Assembly (NCBI GenBank): GCA_041389885.1
Contig: JAWKRB010000007.1
Coordinates: forward strand, 62,001 to 126,000
DNA length: 64,000 nucleotides
Source: JAWKRB01 sp041389885
GTDB lineage: Bacteria; Myxococcota_A; Polyangia; Polyangiales; Ga0077539
Direction of reading: 5' to 3'
A program made the translations under genes and the position numbers. The notes below the pieces were generated by a model. That model saw only the letters and a program-made list of their open reading frames with translations. It did not search any database and was not told the DNA's origin. Within the stretch, counting starts at the first letter, position 1. Every line of letters starts with the position of its first letter. Shown one piece after another: positions 34,425-43,324 of the stretch.

Positions 34425-35726
34425 TCAGGACCGCGTATCGCCCCGACGCGGCCCGTACGATCGCCAGCGCACGGGCGCGTTCAACGCCGAGGAGATCCGC
34501 GCGGAGAGGTCGCCGTCCCAGCGCTCCAACAGGGGTCGCACGCCCCGGAGCGCCTCGCCCAGCGCCCGCTGCGCGGTGAGGTCCCGGGTCTCGAGGGCGC
34601 GCATCGAACGGATCGCCCCGCCCGCGGTCACCCAACGCGGACCGTCTCGCAGCGCGTACCCGTCGCACACGGGCCACCCCTCCCGCACCCGGTCGAGGTG
34701 CGTGACCGCGAGGGCGTCTACGCCGCCGCAGGCCGCGAGGGCGTAGCGCGCCAGGACCAGGTCGAGCGGCCCCGCGCGAAAGCGGCCCTGCCAGCCGCCG
34801 CCGCCGTTGTGAGGCTCGGGGAGGGCCCGCGCGAAGGTCGGGTCGTCGGTGGGGAAGGGCCCCTCGCCGTGGCGCGTGCTGTACGCGCGGAGCACCCCGA
34901 CGCGGGTGACCTCCCCGCGGTGCCCCGCGAGCGCCAGGAGCGCGAGGGCGTTGTCGAAGGTGCAGGTGCTCCAGGTGGTGTGCGGGTGAAACCCGTGCCA
35001 CTCGTCGAGCAGCACCCCCTGCGCGCCCTCGAAGAGCACCGCGGGGTCTCGCTCGAGCGCCTCGGGGATCACCTCGGCGTCGTCGCGGAGCCTCGCCGCG
35101 AGCGCCCGCGCCGCCGCGCTCCACCGCGCCGGGAGCTCGTCGTCGTCGAAGGGTGACATCGATCCATCGCACTGCGCTGCAAGGCTTTCTGCTTCATGAC
35201 GGAGCGCGTCCCGCAGCGCGACCACCCGGTCTTCGAGGTCCGGGTCGGCGAGCGCCTCCGCGCGAATCGCGCGCTCGGGGCGAGAGAGCGCGAAGCCCAC
35301 GGCCTCGCCCACGCCCACCCCGCAGGTGCCGTGGCGGGCCGCGCCCCGCGCTCGCTCGCGGAGCTGGTTGAGGTGCTGGTGAAACGGGGTGATCAGCAGC
35401 GCGCGGGGGCTGAGCGTGAGCCGCGCGAGGGGGTCGGGCACGCCCTTCGCCTCGAGGTGACGCGCCTCGACCTGCAGGGCCGTGGGGTGGAGCACGAAGG
35501 GCGCGGCGAGGTGCGTGCGCGCGCGCGGCTCGAAGCTCGCGGCGCCGAGCTGGGCGAAGGTGTGGTGGCGCCCGTCGTCGGTGACCACGTTGTGCCCCGC
35601 CTGCGCGCCGCCGTTGAAGCGCACGACGAGGCGGGCGCCGTGGCGGTGCGCGAGGTGGTCGGTGAGGCTCCCCTTGCCCGCGTCGCCGAAGCCCAGGTCG
35701 ACCACGACGATCGCGTGGGCGGCCAT
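34425..35726 (-). CDS. adenylosuccinate synthetase paralogue (PurA-like)
   Basis: 433 residues, full length for the family. All PurA landmarks are recognisable but diverged: LGFGDAGKGSLTDHLA instead of QWGDEGKGK, with the catalytic Asp kept and the following Glu changed to Ala; RFNGGAQAGHNVV with the catalytic His; HGTCGVGVGEAV; VLFEGAQGVLLDEWHGFHPH; VGVLRAYSTRHGEGPFPTDD; and LDLVLARYALAACGGVDALAVTHLDRV. It starts three bases after the end of the vWA gene and precedes glpA. The changes at several substrate motifs suggest a substrate other than plain IMP plus Asp, or a housekeeping enzyme in an unusual lineage. I leave the symbol empty because of this doubt. Confidence 0.75.
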   Translation of the reverse strand: MAAHAIVVVDLGFGDAGKGSLTDHLAHRHGARLVVRFNGGAQAGHNVVTDDGRHHTFAQLGAASFEPRARTHLAAPFVLHPTALQVEARHLEAKGVPDPLARLTLSPRALLITPFHQHLNQLRERARGAARHGTCGVGVGEAVGFALSRPERAIRAEALADPDLEDRVVALRDALRHEAESLAAQCDGSMSPFDDDELPARWSAAARALAARLRDDAEVIPEALERDPAVLFEGAQGVLLDEWHGFHPHTTWSTCTFDNALALLALAGHRGEVTRVGVLRAYSTRHGEGPFPTDDPTFARALPEPHNGGGGWQGRFRAGPLDLVLARYALAACGGVDALAVTHLDRVREGWPVCDGYALRDGPRWVTAGGAIRSMRALETRDLTAQRALGEALRGVRPLLERWDGDLSARISSALNAPVRWRSYGPRRGDTRS

Positions 35727-35729
35727 GGC

Positions 35730-36700
35730 TCAGGGCACGCGTTGGCGGGTGGTCCCCTCGGCGCCCACGGCGGCGGCGTCGAGGGTGGGGCGGGGGGCTG
35801 TCGTGGCCCAGGAGGTCGCCCAGGGCGTGAGCGCGGGCGATCACCGCGCCCACCCGATCGCGCGGCGCGCCGCCCTCGGAGAGGCGCCTGAATACCGGCG
35901 TCGAGGCTGTCCGCGAGGGCGCCCTGGCCCATGGCGACGATGGACGACGCCACGGCGCAGGTGTCGACGGGGTCTTCCATGCAGATCACCCGGTCGCCGA
36001 GCACGTCGCGCCAGATGCGCTCGCAGCGCTTGCGGCGCTGTTGGTCGGGGATGAGAAAGAAGGGCTCGTAGCTCTTGCTCACCTCGGCCACGACGACGGG
36101 AAGGCGAGGTCGTCGAGCCCGTCGCCGACGATCGACTTCACCCTGCTGCTTCGAGAGCCGGGGGTAGGGACGCTCGTCGCCGGTGAGGAAGAGGTAGCCG
36201 CGCTGCCGTCGCTTCTCCCAGCAGTCCATGGCCGTGTGCCGCGCGCAGAAGTACATCGCGAGCTCGTACGACTCGCTGCCGACGGGGCCGCCGCCGCCTT
36301 CGAGGAAGGACCAGGTGAGCCACTGGTCCATCTCCCGCTCGGAGCTCTCGAACTGGCCGACCTGCAGCGACGCCCGGTCGCTCACCGCGTCGCCGACGGC
36401 GAGGAAGAGCACCTGGGGGTCGGCGATCCCGCTGTCCATCAGGGACTTCATGAACGTCGGGAGCTCGGTGCGCGCGAGGAGGTCGGGGATCTTTCCCATG
36501 GACCCGGTGACGTCGAGGGCGAAGACGATCCCGAGGGACTCGGGGTGCGTCGGGCTGTCGCGGCACTCCCTGAGCTTCACGCCGAAGGGGTTCATGAGCG
36601 GGTGACACTCGCGCTGCTTGAAGACCGCCTGCTGCGGCAGCGCCGCGCGAGCGCGGGTGATCGCCTCGTGGGCCTCGTAGGTGTACGCGCCGTATCCCAT
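35730..36700 (-). pseudogene. vWA-domain protein, frame changes in the C-terminal half
   Basis: The ATG at 36700 opens GYGAYTYEAHEAITRARAAL, then a von Willebrand A domain: LGIVFALDVTGSMGKIPDLL (MIDAS), DPQVLFLAVGDAVSDRA and YLFLTGDERPYPRLSKQQ. Near 36.09-36.14 kb two compensating one-base changes replace the expected VKSIVGDGLDDLAF with an Arg-rich run. The frame returns for VVVAEVSKSYEPFFLIPDQQ and DRVICMEDPVDTCAVASSIV, then changes again near 35.90 and 35.80 kb. With these corrected the protein ends RQRVP at a TGA (35732-35730), three bases from the PurA-like ATG. It is about 320 residues. Its partners are the pseudokinase and zinc-ribbon genes upstream. Confidence 0.65.
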
Positions 36701-36727
36701 GGTGTGCTCCTCCTGCGGGGTTTGAAT

Positions 36728-37761
36728 TCAGGTCCAGCCGGGCATCCGCAGCCGGTTGAACCGCGGCGGGCCGTACGCGGCCCTGCCCGCCTCGCTCACG
36801 CGCTCCTTGAGCGCCCAGGCGTCGTCGGTCCTCCCAGCGCCGCCGTCGTCAAGATACGCCTCGAGCAGCGCCGAGATCGCGGCGGGCACCGTCGACGGCA
36901 CGCGCCGCGCCTCGAGGTCCCCGCCCAGCGCGTAGAGCATGCACCGGGCGACCATCGTGAGGTCGCTCGCGCGCGTGGCCGGGCGACCGCGCCACTGCGC
37001 GTCGGGGTAGAAGGCCCGGTGCGTCTCGCTGGTGAGGGGCAGAGGCTCCTTCGCCGCGCGCCCGTTCGGCGTCGCCGCCGACCAGCCGACCAGGGTGACC
37101 CCGTGGTCCCGCGCGTGCACGAGGAGGTGCGGCGGGAGCACGGCGCCGTGCACCCAGCCGCTCTGATGAACCCATCCCAGGAGCTCCAGCGCGCGCTTCC
37201 AGAGCCACACGATGGCCTTGCCGTCGACCCCGCCGCGGTGCTCGCCGAGGAGGTCTTCGAAGGTGTGCACGAAGCCGCTGCGGTAGCGGTAGATCCCGCA
37301 GAGCCGCCCCTTCGCGCCGCCGACGCGACCGAGCGCCACCTGCTGCGGCAGCAGCGCCGAGAAGAACTCCGCGCCCTGCGCCTCGCTCTCCTGCAGGCGC
37401 TCCAACGCGCGCCAGCCGCGGGTGAGGTGCGCCTCGGCCTCCGTCGCGCGAGGCGCCTTGAGCAGCAGCAGCTCGGCGAGGCGCGAGTCGCTGCGCGCGA
37501 GGAAGACGTCGCAGCCGTCGCCCTCTGCGAGGCGACCGAGCACCACCACGCGCCGGTCGCCCACGCGGATCTTCTCCGCGCCCTCACCGCGCCAGGGCCC
37601 CTCGGGGAGCTCGCGGGCGAGGTCGGCGGCGCTGCCCCAGCGACCTGGCGCGCCCGTCGAGAGCAGCGTGCGACCGCAGTACTCGCACTGCGACACGCCG
37701 CGGAGCGCGCGGGCCGAGAGGGCGCGCCGCAGTGTGGACAGTTCAACGCCTCGATGGCCAT
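36728..37761 (-). pseudogene. zinc-ribbon pseudokinase-like protein, one frame change near start
   Basis: From the ATG at 37761 the sequence reads MAIEALNCPHCG; after one base shift near 37.72 kb it continues LSARALRGVSQCEYCGR, giving a CxxC...CxxC zinc ribbon of about 40 residues. The remaining 320 residues (open from 37696) resemble a protein kinase lobe: RLAEGDGCDVFLARS, ELLLLKAPRATE (Lys), WVHQSGWVHGAVLPPHLLVH in place of HRDxxxxN, and VTLVGWSAATP in place of DFG. The catalytic Asp residues are missing, so it is likely a pseudokinase. Co-directional with the vWA gene (27 bases apart). Its role is unknown; it may be a signalling scaffold. Confidence 0.55.
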
Positions 37762-37809
37762 CGCTCGCCTCCGAAGATCCGCCGGGGATACCTGACCGAT
37801 CCTACTCGG

Positions 37810-38834
37810 TCAAGAGCGCCGCATCATCCACGCCGCGACCGCCCCGCCCACGAGGAGCAGCACGCCGAACACGACGCCCAGGATCAGCATCGCGGTTGCC
37901 GCCCGAGGGCGCGGAGTTGGGCGGGGCTTCAGCGTCGACATGGCTGCGGGTGCCAGCCCTGCTGCATCCCCTGCTGCATCCCCGGCTGCATCCCCGGCTG
38001 CATCCCCTGCTGCATCCCCGGCTGCATCCCCGGCTGCATCCCCGGCTGCATCCCCGGCTGCGGGTACCCGCCGCCGAAGTTCTGCGCCCCTGCGGCCCTG
38101 CGGCTGACCTGGGGGCGGGCCGTAGGGGTGGGACCGCCTCCGCCGAGGCCGAACCGCGAGATGTCCACCGCCACCGTCGAGGCGATGCCCCCGGTGCTGA
38201 TCTCGGGCTGCTGCGGAGGCGGAGAGCCGCCCCAGTTGCCCTGAGGCCCCTGCGGCTGCGAAGGCGGAGGCGCGCCCCACCCGCCCTGCGGACCCTGGGG
38301 GGCCGGCTGCGGAGGTGGGGGAGCGCCCCACCCGCCCTGCGGACCCTGGGGGGCCGGCTGCGCACCGCCCAGGCCGAAGGCTGAGCCGTCGACGGCGACG
38401 GTCGACGCGCCGGTCTCCGGCGGGGGCGCCGGGGGAGCGCCCGCGCCCGGACCCGGGCCCGGAGACATCCCGCCGAGGCCGAACTCCGACGCGTCCATGG
38501 CGACGGTGGAATTCACGTTCCCCGAGCCGTGGGGCTGCGTCGCGCTGGCGCGGTTCACCGGGCGGGCAGCGCCCGGGACGTCTTCGGGCGCCTGCATGAT
38601 CGTGGGCGAGTCGAACATGTCTTCGGCGGTGTTGTTCAGGTCGGGCGCCGCGGGCGCGACCGGCGGACCCGCGGGCGAGAACCCGCGCGCCGCGGACTGC
38701 ACCTCGGGCGTCGACGCCATCATCATCGTGCCCTTGAAGCGCTGGGGCTTCGCGGCCGACTGGAGTTGAGCGCCGCAGCGCCCGCACTGCCTCGTGTTTT
38801 CGGGGTTCTGGTTTCCGCAGCTAGGGCAGAACAT
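37810..38834 (-). pseudogene. zinc-ribbon, Gln/Pro-repeat protein with C-terminal membrane anchor
   Basis: From the ATG at 38834: MFCPSCGNQNPENTRQCGRC is a classic double-CxxC zinc ribbon. A long low-complexity middle follows, with three similar motifs of the type STVAxDxSxFGLGG, a 17-residue PQGPQGGWGAPPP repeat (DNA period 51, 38272 and 38323) and a GMQP/GMQQ tandem array. In frame the protein ends at 37929. One base shift near 37.94 kb joins it to MSTLKPRPTPRPRAATA, a transmembrane helix MLILGVVFGVLLLVGGAVAAW and a short Arg-rich end at 37810. Alternatively the last 43 codons are a separate tiny gene starting at 37941. Confidence 0.55.
37966..38063. repeat. 12-base tandem repeat inside the zinc-ribbon gene
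   Basis: About eight copies of a 12-base unit (CCCGGCTGCATC and close variants on the plus strand) encode GMQP or GMQQ on the minus strand. Variants differ at the CCG/CTG codon. It is coding low complexity and a place where length variation or assembly slips are likely; the frame change at 37.94 kb is right next to it. Confidence 0.8.
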
Positions 38835-39026
38835 TCGCCGTCCTCGGTTCGGATTCAGTACGCGGCCCCGACGCGCCTCGTCGATCACCTCGACGCGCGG
38901 GCGGCCCGCGGGTTCTCATCAAGCCGCGGAACGCTACGCCGCGACGGGGGAGATTCCAAGGGCGTCGCCGGCGTCGTCGCGCCGTGCTATCGCGTCGCTC
39001 CTCGCTCCCGCCGGAGGGCCGCACAG

Positions 39027-39479
39027 ATGGGCGAAGATCCTGACGAGACCCACGAGATCGACGAGAACGAGCTCCTGAGCGAGCCCGCCGAGCCTTCGCA
39101 GGAGCCGCTCGAGGAGCTCTCCGACGGGCGCGCGCGCAAGCCTCGGCTCGTCGACCCCGCGATCGTCGCGCTGTTTCCGCCCGGCGCGGCGGTCGACCAC
39201 GAGGTGATCGCCGCGGCGCAGCGGGCGTGGCGCGAAGCGACGCAGCGGGAGGCGCCGTCGATCGAGCGGCTCGCGGAGCGCGGCACCGTTCGAGCCGTCG
39301 ACGCCGACCTCTCGTCGGGCTACCTCGCCGTCACCACCGCAGACGACACCTGGCGCGCCTTCGTGCCGCAGGATCAGCTCGCGCTGGTCATCGCCCTGAT
39401 GCTCCGTCGCCCGCTCTCCGCGGTGGCGCAGAGCCTCGCCGAGGGCCCCGGCACCCTGGCGCCGCCCGCGGAGCCTTGA
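39027..39479 (+). CDS. conserved-looking acidic hypothetical protein
   Basis: A 150-residue product from ATG 39027. The N-terminal 40 residues are very acidic (DPDETHEIDENELLSEPAEP). The rest looks folded: VDPAIVALFPPGAAVDHEVI, AAQRAWREATQREAPSIERL and YLAVTTADDTWRAFVPQDQL. There is no signal peptide or known domain. The 192 bases upstream are shared with the divergent zinc-ribbon gene. It converges with the membrane-protein gene, ending six bases from its stop. Confidence 0.6.
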   Translation: MGEDPDETHEIDENELLSEPAEPSQEPLEELSDGRARKPRLVDPAIVALFPPGAAVDHEVIAAAQRAWREATQREAPSIERLAERGTVRAVDADLSSGYLAVTTADDTWRAFVPQDQLALVIALMLRRPLSAVAQSLAEGPGTLAPPAEP

Positions 39480-39485
39480 ACCCGC

Positions 39486-40442
39486 TCAGCCCACGGCCTT
39501 GCGCGCGACCCGCGAGGCGATCTCGCCCACGATGCCGCCGCCGAAGATCCCCACCAGCGCCGCGGCGACGAGGTCGGTGCCTACGGTGTCGGGGGTGAAG
39601 TGCGTGTGGAAGTACAGCGTCGCGCCGAGCACCACGCCGAGCGACGCCGCGTAGGCGCTCTCGCTGTTGCGCCGCGCAATGCGGGCGTCGACCCCCAGCG
39701 CCACCACCGCGAGGAGCGCCCAGATCACCCACAGCGCGACCTGCGGAAACGGCTCGGCGCGCACCGTCGCGTGGATCGGGAGCCGCACGGAGTCGGGGAT
39801 GCGCTCGAGGGCGACGCGGTAGGTGCCGGGCCCGCGGAGCGTCTGCAGCACGTGCCGCGACGCCGTGGCCTCGGTGCTCTCGGCCTCGCCGCGGGTGCCC
39901 ACCGCGGGCACGCTCGCGCCCGAGCGGCGAGCGAAGGTGCCCTCGACCAGCTCCTCGTCGCGCCCGCGGGAGATCGAGAGGGCGTAGCGCGCCACCGCGT
40001 CGGAGCCCACGTCGGGCTTGAACGCGCCGACCGCGTCGACGATCACCGTCGCCGCCGGCCCATCGACGCGCACCTCGCCCGAGGCGCCGGCGCTGCCCAG
40101 CGTGACCCTCCCGGCGGGGGGCGGCGGAAAGAGCGTGTACCCCGTGAGCCCCAGCGCGGCGACGACGATCACCCCGGTGACCGGCGCGACGGCCCGGCGC
40201 ACGCCGTCCTCCGGGGCGACGCTGTGCACGTGCCCCCAGGCGACGTAGCCCAGGGCCAGCACGAGCCCCGACACCAGCGCGGCGGCGGCGTAGAGCGCGT
40301 AGGCGGGCGCCTTGAGCATCGTCGCCACGAGGGCGATCACCACCGCGCCCACGGCGAGGTACGGGAGAAACTTCGCGATCGCCGAGGGCGGCTCGAAATT
40401 GGCGACCTTCTTCGGGCCGAGGGGCTTCGGGGCGTCGGACAT
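39486..40442 (-). CDS. multi-pass membrane protein of unknown function
   Basis: 318 residues from the ATG at 40442. Six hydrophobic segments are visible: LPYLAVGAVVIALVATML, YALYAAAALVSGLVLALGYV, VTGVIVVAALGLTGYTL, LWVIWALLAVVALGV, YAASLGVVLGATLYF and VAAALVGIFGGGIVGEI. Between segments three and four lies a soluble region of about 110 residues (from GRVTLGSAGASGEVRVDGPA), probably periplasmic. I recognise no family. The frame remains open for another 1.3 kb upstream antisense to rimO; that extension is not coding. It shares an 84-base divergent region with rimO. Confidence 0.65.
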   Translation of the reverse strand: MSDAPKPLGPKKVANFEPPSAIAKFLPYLAVGAVVIALVATMLKAPAYALYAAAALVSGLVLALGYVAWGHVHSVAPEDGVRRAVAPVTGVIVVAALGLTGYTLFPPPPAGRVTLGSAGASGEVRVDGPAATVIVDAVGAFKPDVGSDAVARYALSISRGRDEELVEGTFARRSGASVPAVGTRGEAESTEATASRHVLQTLRGPGTYRVALERIPDSVRLPIHATVRAEPFPQVALWVIWALLAVVALGVDARIARRNSESAYAASLGVVLGATLYFHTHFTPDTVGTDLVAAALVGIFGGGIVGEIASRVARKAVG

Positions 40443-40526
40443 GGCGCTGCTCCCTATCACGCCTGGGCGGGCCGCCGCAGCTTGCGCCGCGGGGAACTTG
40501 CGGCGTAGAGACCGCGCGAGCCCCCT

Positions 40527-41927
40527 ATGCCCGCGAACACGCCTCGCATTCATTTCATCTCCCTCGGCTGTCCGAAGAACCGCGTCGACACCGAGGTGAT
40601 GCTCGGCGTGGCGCAGACCGCCGGCTGCGACCTCACCGCCGACCCCTCCGACGCCGACTACATCGTCGTGAACACCTGCGGGTTCATCGGTCCGGCCAAG
40701 GAGGAGAGCATCGACACGATCTTCGAGATGTCGCGCTTCAAGGAGCAGGGGCGCTGCAAGAAGCTCGTGGTCGCCGGGTGCCTCTCGCAGCGCTACCCCG
40801 AACAGCTCGCCGAAGAGATGCCCGAGGTCGACCACTTTCTGGGCTCGTCGGACATGCTCAAGCTCGGCGAGGTGCTCCGCGGCAAGGCCGAGCGGATGCT
40901 CGTGGGCAACCCCGCGAGCTACACCCTCCGCGCCACCGACCCCCGCGTGCTCTCGCAGGCGCGGCACAGCGCGTACGTGAAGATCGCCGAGGGGTGCAAC
41001 CGCACCTGCTCGTTCTGCGCGATCCCCGCGATTCGCGGCAAGCAGCGCTCGCGCTCGGTCGAGGACCTCGTGCGCGAGGTCGAGACGCTCACCGAGGCCG
41101 GCACCGTCGAGGTGAACCTCGTGTCGCAAGACACCATCGCCTACGGCCGCGACCTCGACGGCCGCCCCGACCTCGCGACGCTGGTGAAGGCCCTGGGCGA
41201 GGTGCCGAAGCTCCGCTGGCTCCGCCTGCACTACCTCTACCCCGAGTCGCTGAGCCCCGCGCTGGTGGAGCTCATCGCGCACCACCCCAAGGTGCTGCGC
41301 TACGTCGACATGCCGCTGCAGCACGCGAGCGACCGCATGCTCCGCGCGATGCGCCGCGGCCACGGCGGCGACCGGCTGCGCCGCGTCGTCGAGACCGTGC
41401 GCGCGAAGGTGCCCGGCGTGACCTTTCGCACGGCGTTCATCGTCGGCCACCCCGGCGAGACCGACGACGACTTCAAGGAGCTCTGCGACTTCGTGTCGTG
41501 GGCGCAGTTCGACCGCGTGGGGGTGTTTCGCTACTCCGACGAGGACGGCACCGGCAGCGAGGCCCAGGGCGACAAGGTCTCCGCGAAGGACTCCTACGCG
41601 CGGCACCGCAAGCTCATGGCGCTCCAGCGCCCGATCTCGCGCAAGCGCAACCGCGCCCTCATCGGTCAGCGCATGGAGGTGCTGGTCGACGGCGCGAGCG
41701 AGGAGCACGAGTACGTGCTCCAGGGGCGGCACAAGGGCCAGGCGCCCGACATCGACGGCGTGGTGTACCTCTCGGGCGCGCCGGTGACGCCGGGCGAGCT
41801 GGTCGAGGTGGAGATCACCCAGAGCGCGGACTACGACCTCGTGGGCGAGGTGGTGCTGGACGACGGGTCGGTGCGCGAGCCCGCGCCGAAGCCCGCGCGC
41901 CGGGTGGGCCTGCGCGTGATGTCGTGA
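40527..41927 (+). CDS. rimO: ribosomal protein S12 methylthiotransferase RimO
   Basis: 466 residues with the full RimO layout. The N-terminal UPF0004 domain contains FISLGCPKNRVDTEVMLG, ADYIVVNTCGFIGPAKEES and KLVVAGCLSQRYP (three cluster Cys). The radical SAM motif CNRTCSFCAIP is near residues 157-167, and PLQHASDRMLRAMRRG and FIVGHPGETDDDF are typical. The C-terminal TRAM domain starts near residue 400 (MEVLVDGASEEHEYVLQGR). The enzyme adds a methylthio group to an Asp of ribosomal protein S12. It is intact, with housekeeping-like codon use. Confidence 0.95.
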   Translation: MPANTPRIHFISLGCPKNRVDTEVMLGVAQTAGCDLTADPSDADYIVVNTCGFIGPAKEESIDTIFEMSRFKEQGRCKKLVVAGCLSQRYPEQLAEEMPEVDHFLGSSDMLKLGEVLRGKAERMLVGNPASYTLRATDPRVLSQARHSAYVKIAEGCNRTCSFCAIPAIRGKQRSRSVEDLVREVETLTEAGTVEVNLVSQDTIAYGRDLDGRPDLATLVKALGEVPKLRWLRLHYLYPESLSPALVELIAHHPKVLRYVDMPLQHASDRMLRAMRRGHGGDRLRRVVETVRAKVPGVTFRTAFIVGHPGETDDDFKELCDFVSWAQFDRVGVFRYSDEDGTGSEAQGDKVSAKDSYARHRKLMALQRPISRKRNRALIGQRMEVLVDGASEEHEYVLQGRHKGQAPDIDGVVYLSGAPVTPGELVEVEITQSADYDLVGEVVLDDGSVREPAPKPARRVGLRVMS

Positions 41928-41931
41928 GCGC

Positions 41932-43278
41932 TCAGCGGCCCGAGGCCGCGGTGGCGTAGAAGTACGTGAGGCACATCTCGTCGCTGGTGCCCTCGCCCCA
42001 GGTGGTGACCTCGGAGCGCGACGTGGTGTCGTAGCGGCAGGTGATGTTCGCGATCTCGCCCAGCTCGATGACCATGGGCTCGCGGTAGAAGTACAGCCCC
42101 TGCCAGTGAAAGTCCCAGCGGGGCACGTCGACGACGCAGCGGTTCTCGCCGTTGGCGTCGGTGGTCTGCACGCGCAGCGAGCGCCCGAGGGTGTGCATGT
42201 GCGGCGCGACGCCGTGCACGTAGATGCGCTGCAGCCCCCCGAGGTTGTTCAGCGGAAAATCGCGAGAGGTCACGGCCTCGGTCTGCCGCGGCGGGAGCCG
42301 CAAGCTGGCGTCGACGATGGGAAAGAGCAGCCCCTGCACCGACACCGACGGCGCGGTCTGCAGGTTGACCACCGTGCGGTCGGGAAAGACCCCGTTCGCG
42401 AGGTTGTAGTGCACCTGCATCACCACCTTGCGCCCGCCCGCGAGGCGCAGCCCCGTGCGCGCGGGGAACTGCGTGGGCCCGCCCCCTGGCGCCCACAGCG
42501 CGAGGGGCGGCGAGTCGTCGACGCGGGGACCGCCGAAGCACGGGTAGCCCGGCGTCTCGTCGGCGGCGTCGAGGGCCTCGGCCTCGCGCTGCGCCGACGC
42601 GCTCGTGAGGGCGTACAGGATCATGTGGTGCACCACCCGGCGGTCGCCCGGCACGACCTCGTAGCCCGTGATGAAGCGGTCGGCGGCGTTGCCGGGGTCG
42701 ACGAGGAAGCAGCGGTAATCGTCCTGCCGCGTCGAGTCGGGGGTGTAGCTCACGCCCATGTCGACGCGGATGTCGGCGTTGGCGAGGGACGGCGGCTCGG
42801 GCGGCATCTGCGGCGCGAGGGCCGGGTTGCCCTGGGGGCGCCCGCCCTCGTTCCAGCGTCGGAGGGTCTCGATCTGCGCGTCGGTGAGCCGGCGCACGTC
42901 GTCTCGGTACTCGTTGCACGAGCCCGTGGCGTTGACCACGGTGGGCGGCATGCGACGCGCGGCGGTCTCGGCCACGATGGAGCTCGCCATCTCCTCGGCC
43001 TGCGCGAAGGTCGTGAGCGGAAAGGGCCCGATGCCCCCCGCGCGGTGGCAGCTCACGCACTGCCCGTAGAGAATCGGCGCGACGTGCTCGGCCCAGGTCG
43101 GCGCCGTCGGGGCCGCGGGTGCGTCCCCTTGCGCCGCAGGGAGATCCGTCGCGGGCGCGTCGAGCGCGTCGAGCGCGCCGAGGTCGGCCGCGGGGGCCGA
43201 GGCGTCAGGCCCCGAGGCGGCCGCGCCGCTGCAGGCCGAGAGGAGCGCGAAGGGGAGGAGGAGCCACGGGTGACGCAT
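41932..43278 (-). CDS. exported copper monooxygenase-like (DBH/PHM) lipoprotein with c-type haem motif
   Basis: 448 residues. The start MRHPWLLLPFALLSACSG has a lipobox (LSAC), and an Ala/Asp/Pro-rich linker follows. A CVSCH motif (about residue 73, in ILYGQCVSCHRAGGIGPFPL) suggests a cytochrome-c-like site. The rest resembles copper type II ascorbate-dependent monooxygenases: VVHHMILYAL (CuA His pair), VHGVAPHMHTLGRS (CuB HxH) and a late Met in SDEMCLTYFY. It is related to peptidylglycine and dopamine hydroxylases, but the substrate is unknown. The gene ends four bases from the rimO stop (convergent) and sits next to the FG-GAP gene on the same strand. Confidence 0.75.
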   Translation of the reverse strand: MRHPWLLLPFALLSACSGAAASGPDASAPAADLGALDALDAPATDLPAAQGDAPAAPTAPTWAEHVAPILYGQCVSCHRAGGIGPFPLTTFAQAEEMASSIVAETAARRMPPTVVNATGSCNEYRDDVRRLTDAQIETLRRWNEGGRPQGNPALAPQMPPEPPSLANADIRVDMGVSYTPDSTRQDDYRCFLVDPGNAADRFITGYEVVPGDRRVVHHMILYALTSASAQREAEALDAADETPGYPCFGGPRVDDSPPLALWAPGGGPTQFPARTGLRLAGGRKVVMQVHYNLANGVFPDRTVVNLQTAPSVSVQGLLFPIVDASLRLPPRQTEAVTSRDFPLNNLGGLQRIYVHGVAPHMHTLGRSLRVQTTDANGENRCVVDVPRWDFHWQGLYFYREPMVIELGEIANITCRYDTTSRSEVTTWGEGTSDEMCLTYFYATAASGR

Positions 43279-43324
43279 CGGCGTGGAGGATCTCCGAGCG
43301 GCGGTCTGGGCGCAACCGCGGCCG

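Noticed and set aside
34425..35726. Calling the PurA paralogue a PurZ (Z-genome) enzyme
   Set aside because: No 2-aminoadenine partner genes (DatZ, MazZ, DpoZ) are near and the gene lies in a chromosomal run. Divergence alone is not enough.
39486..41732. A 748-codon minus-strand frame extending the membrane protein over rimO
   Set aside because: The extension is antisense to rimO, which is unmistakable; the membrane-protein gene has its own ATG at 40442.
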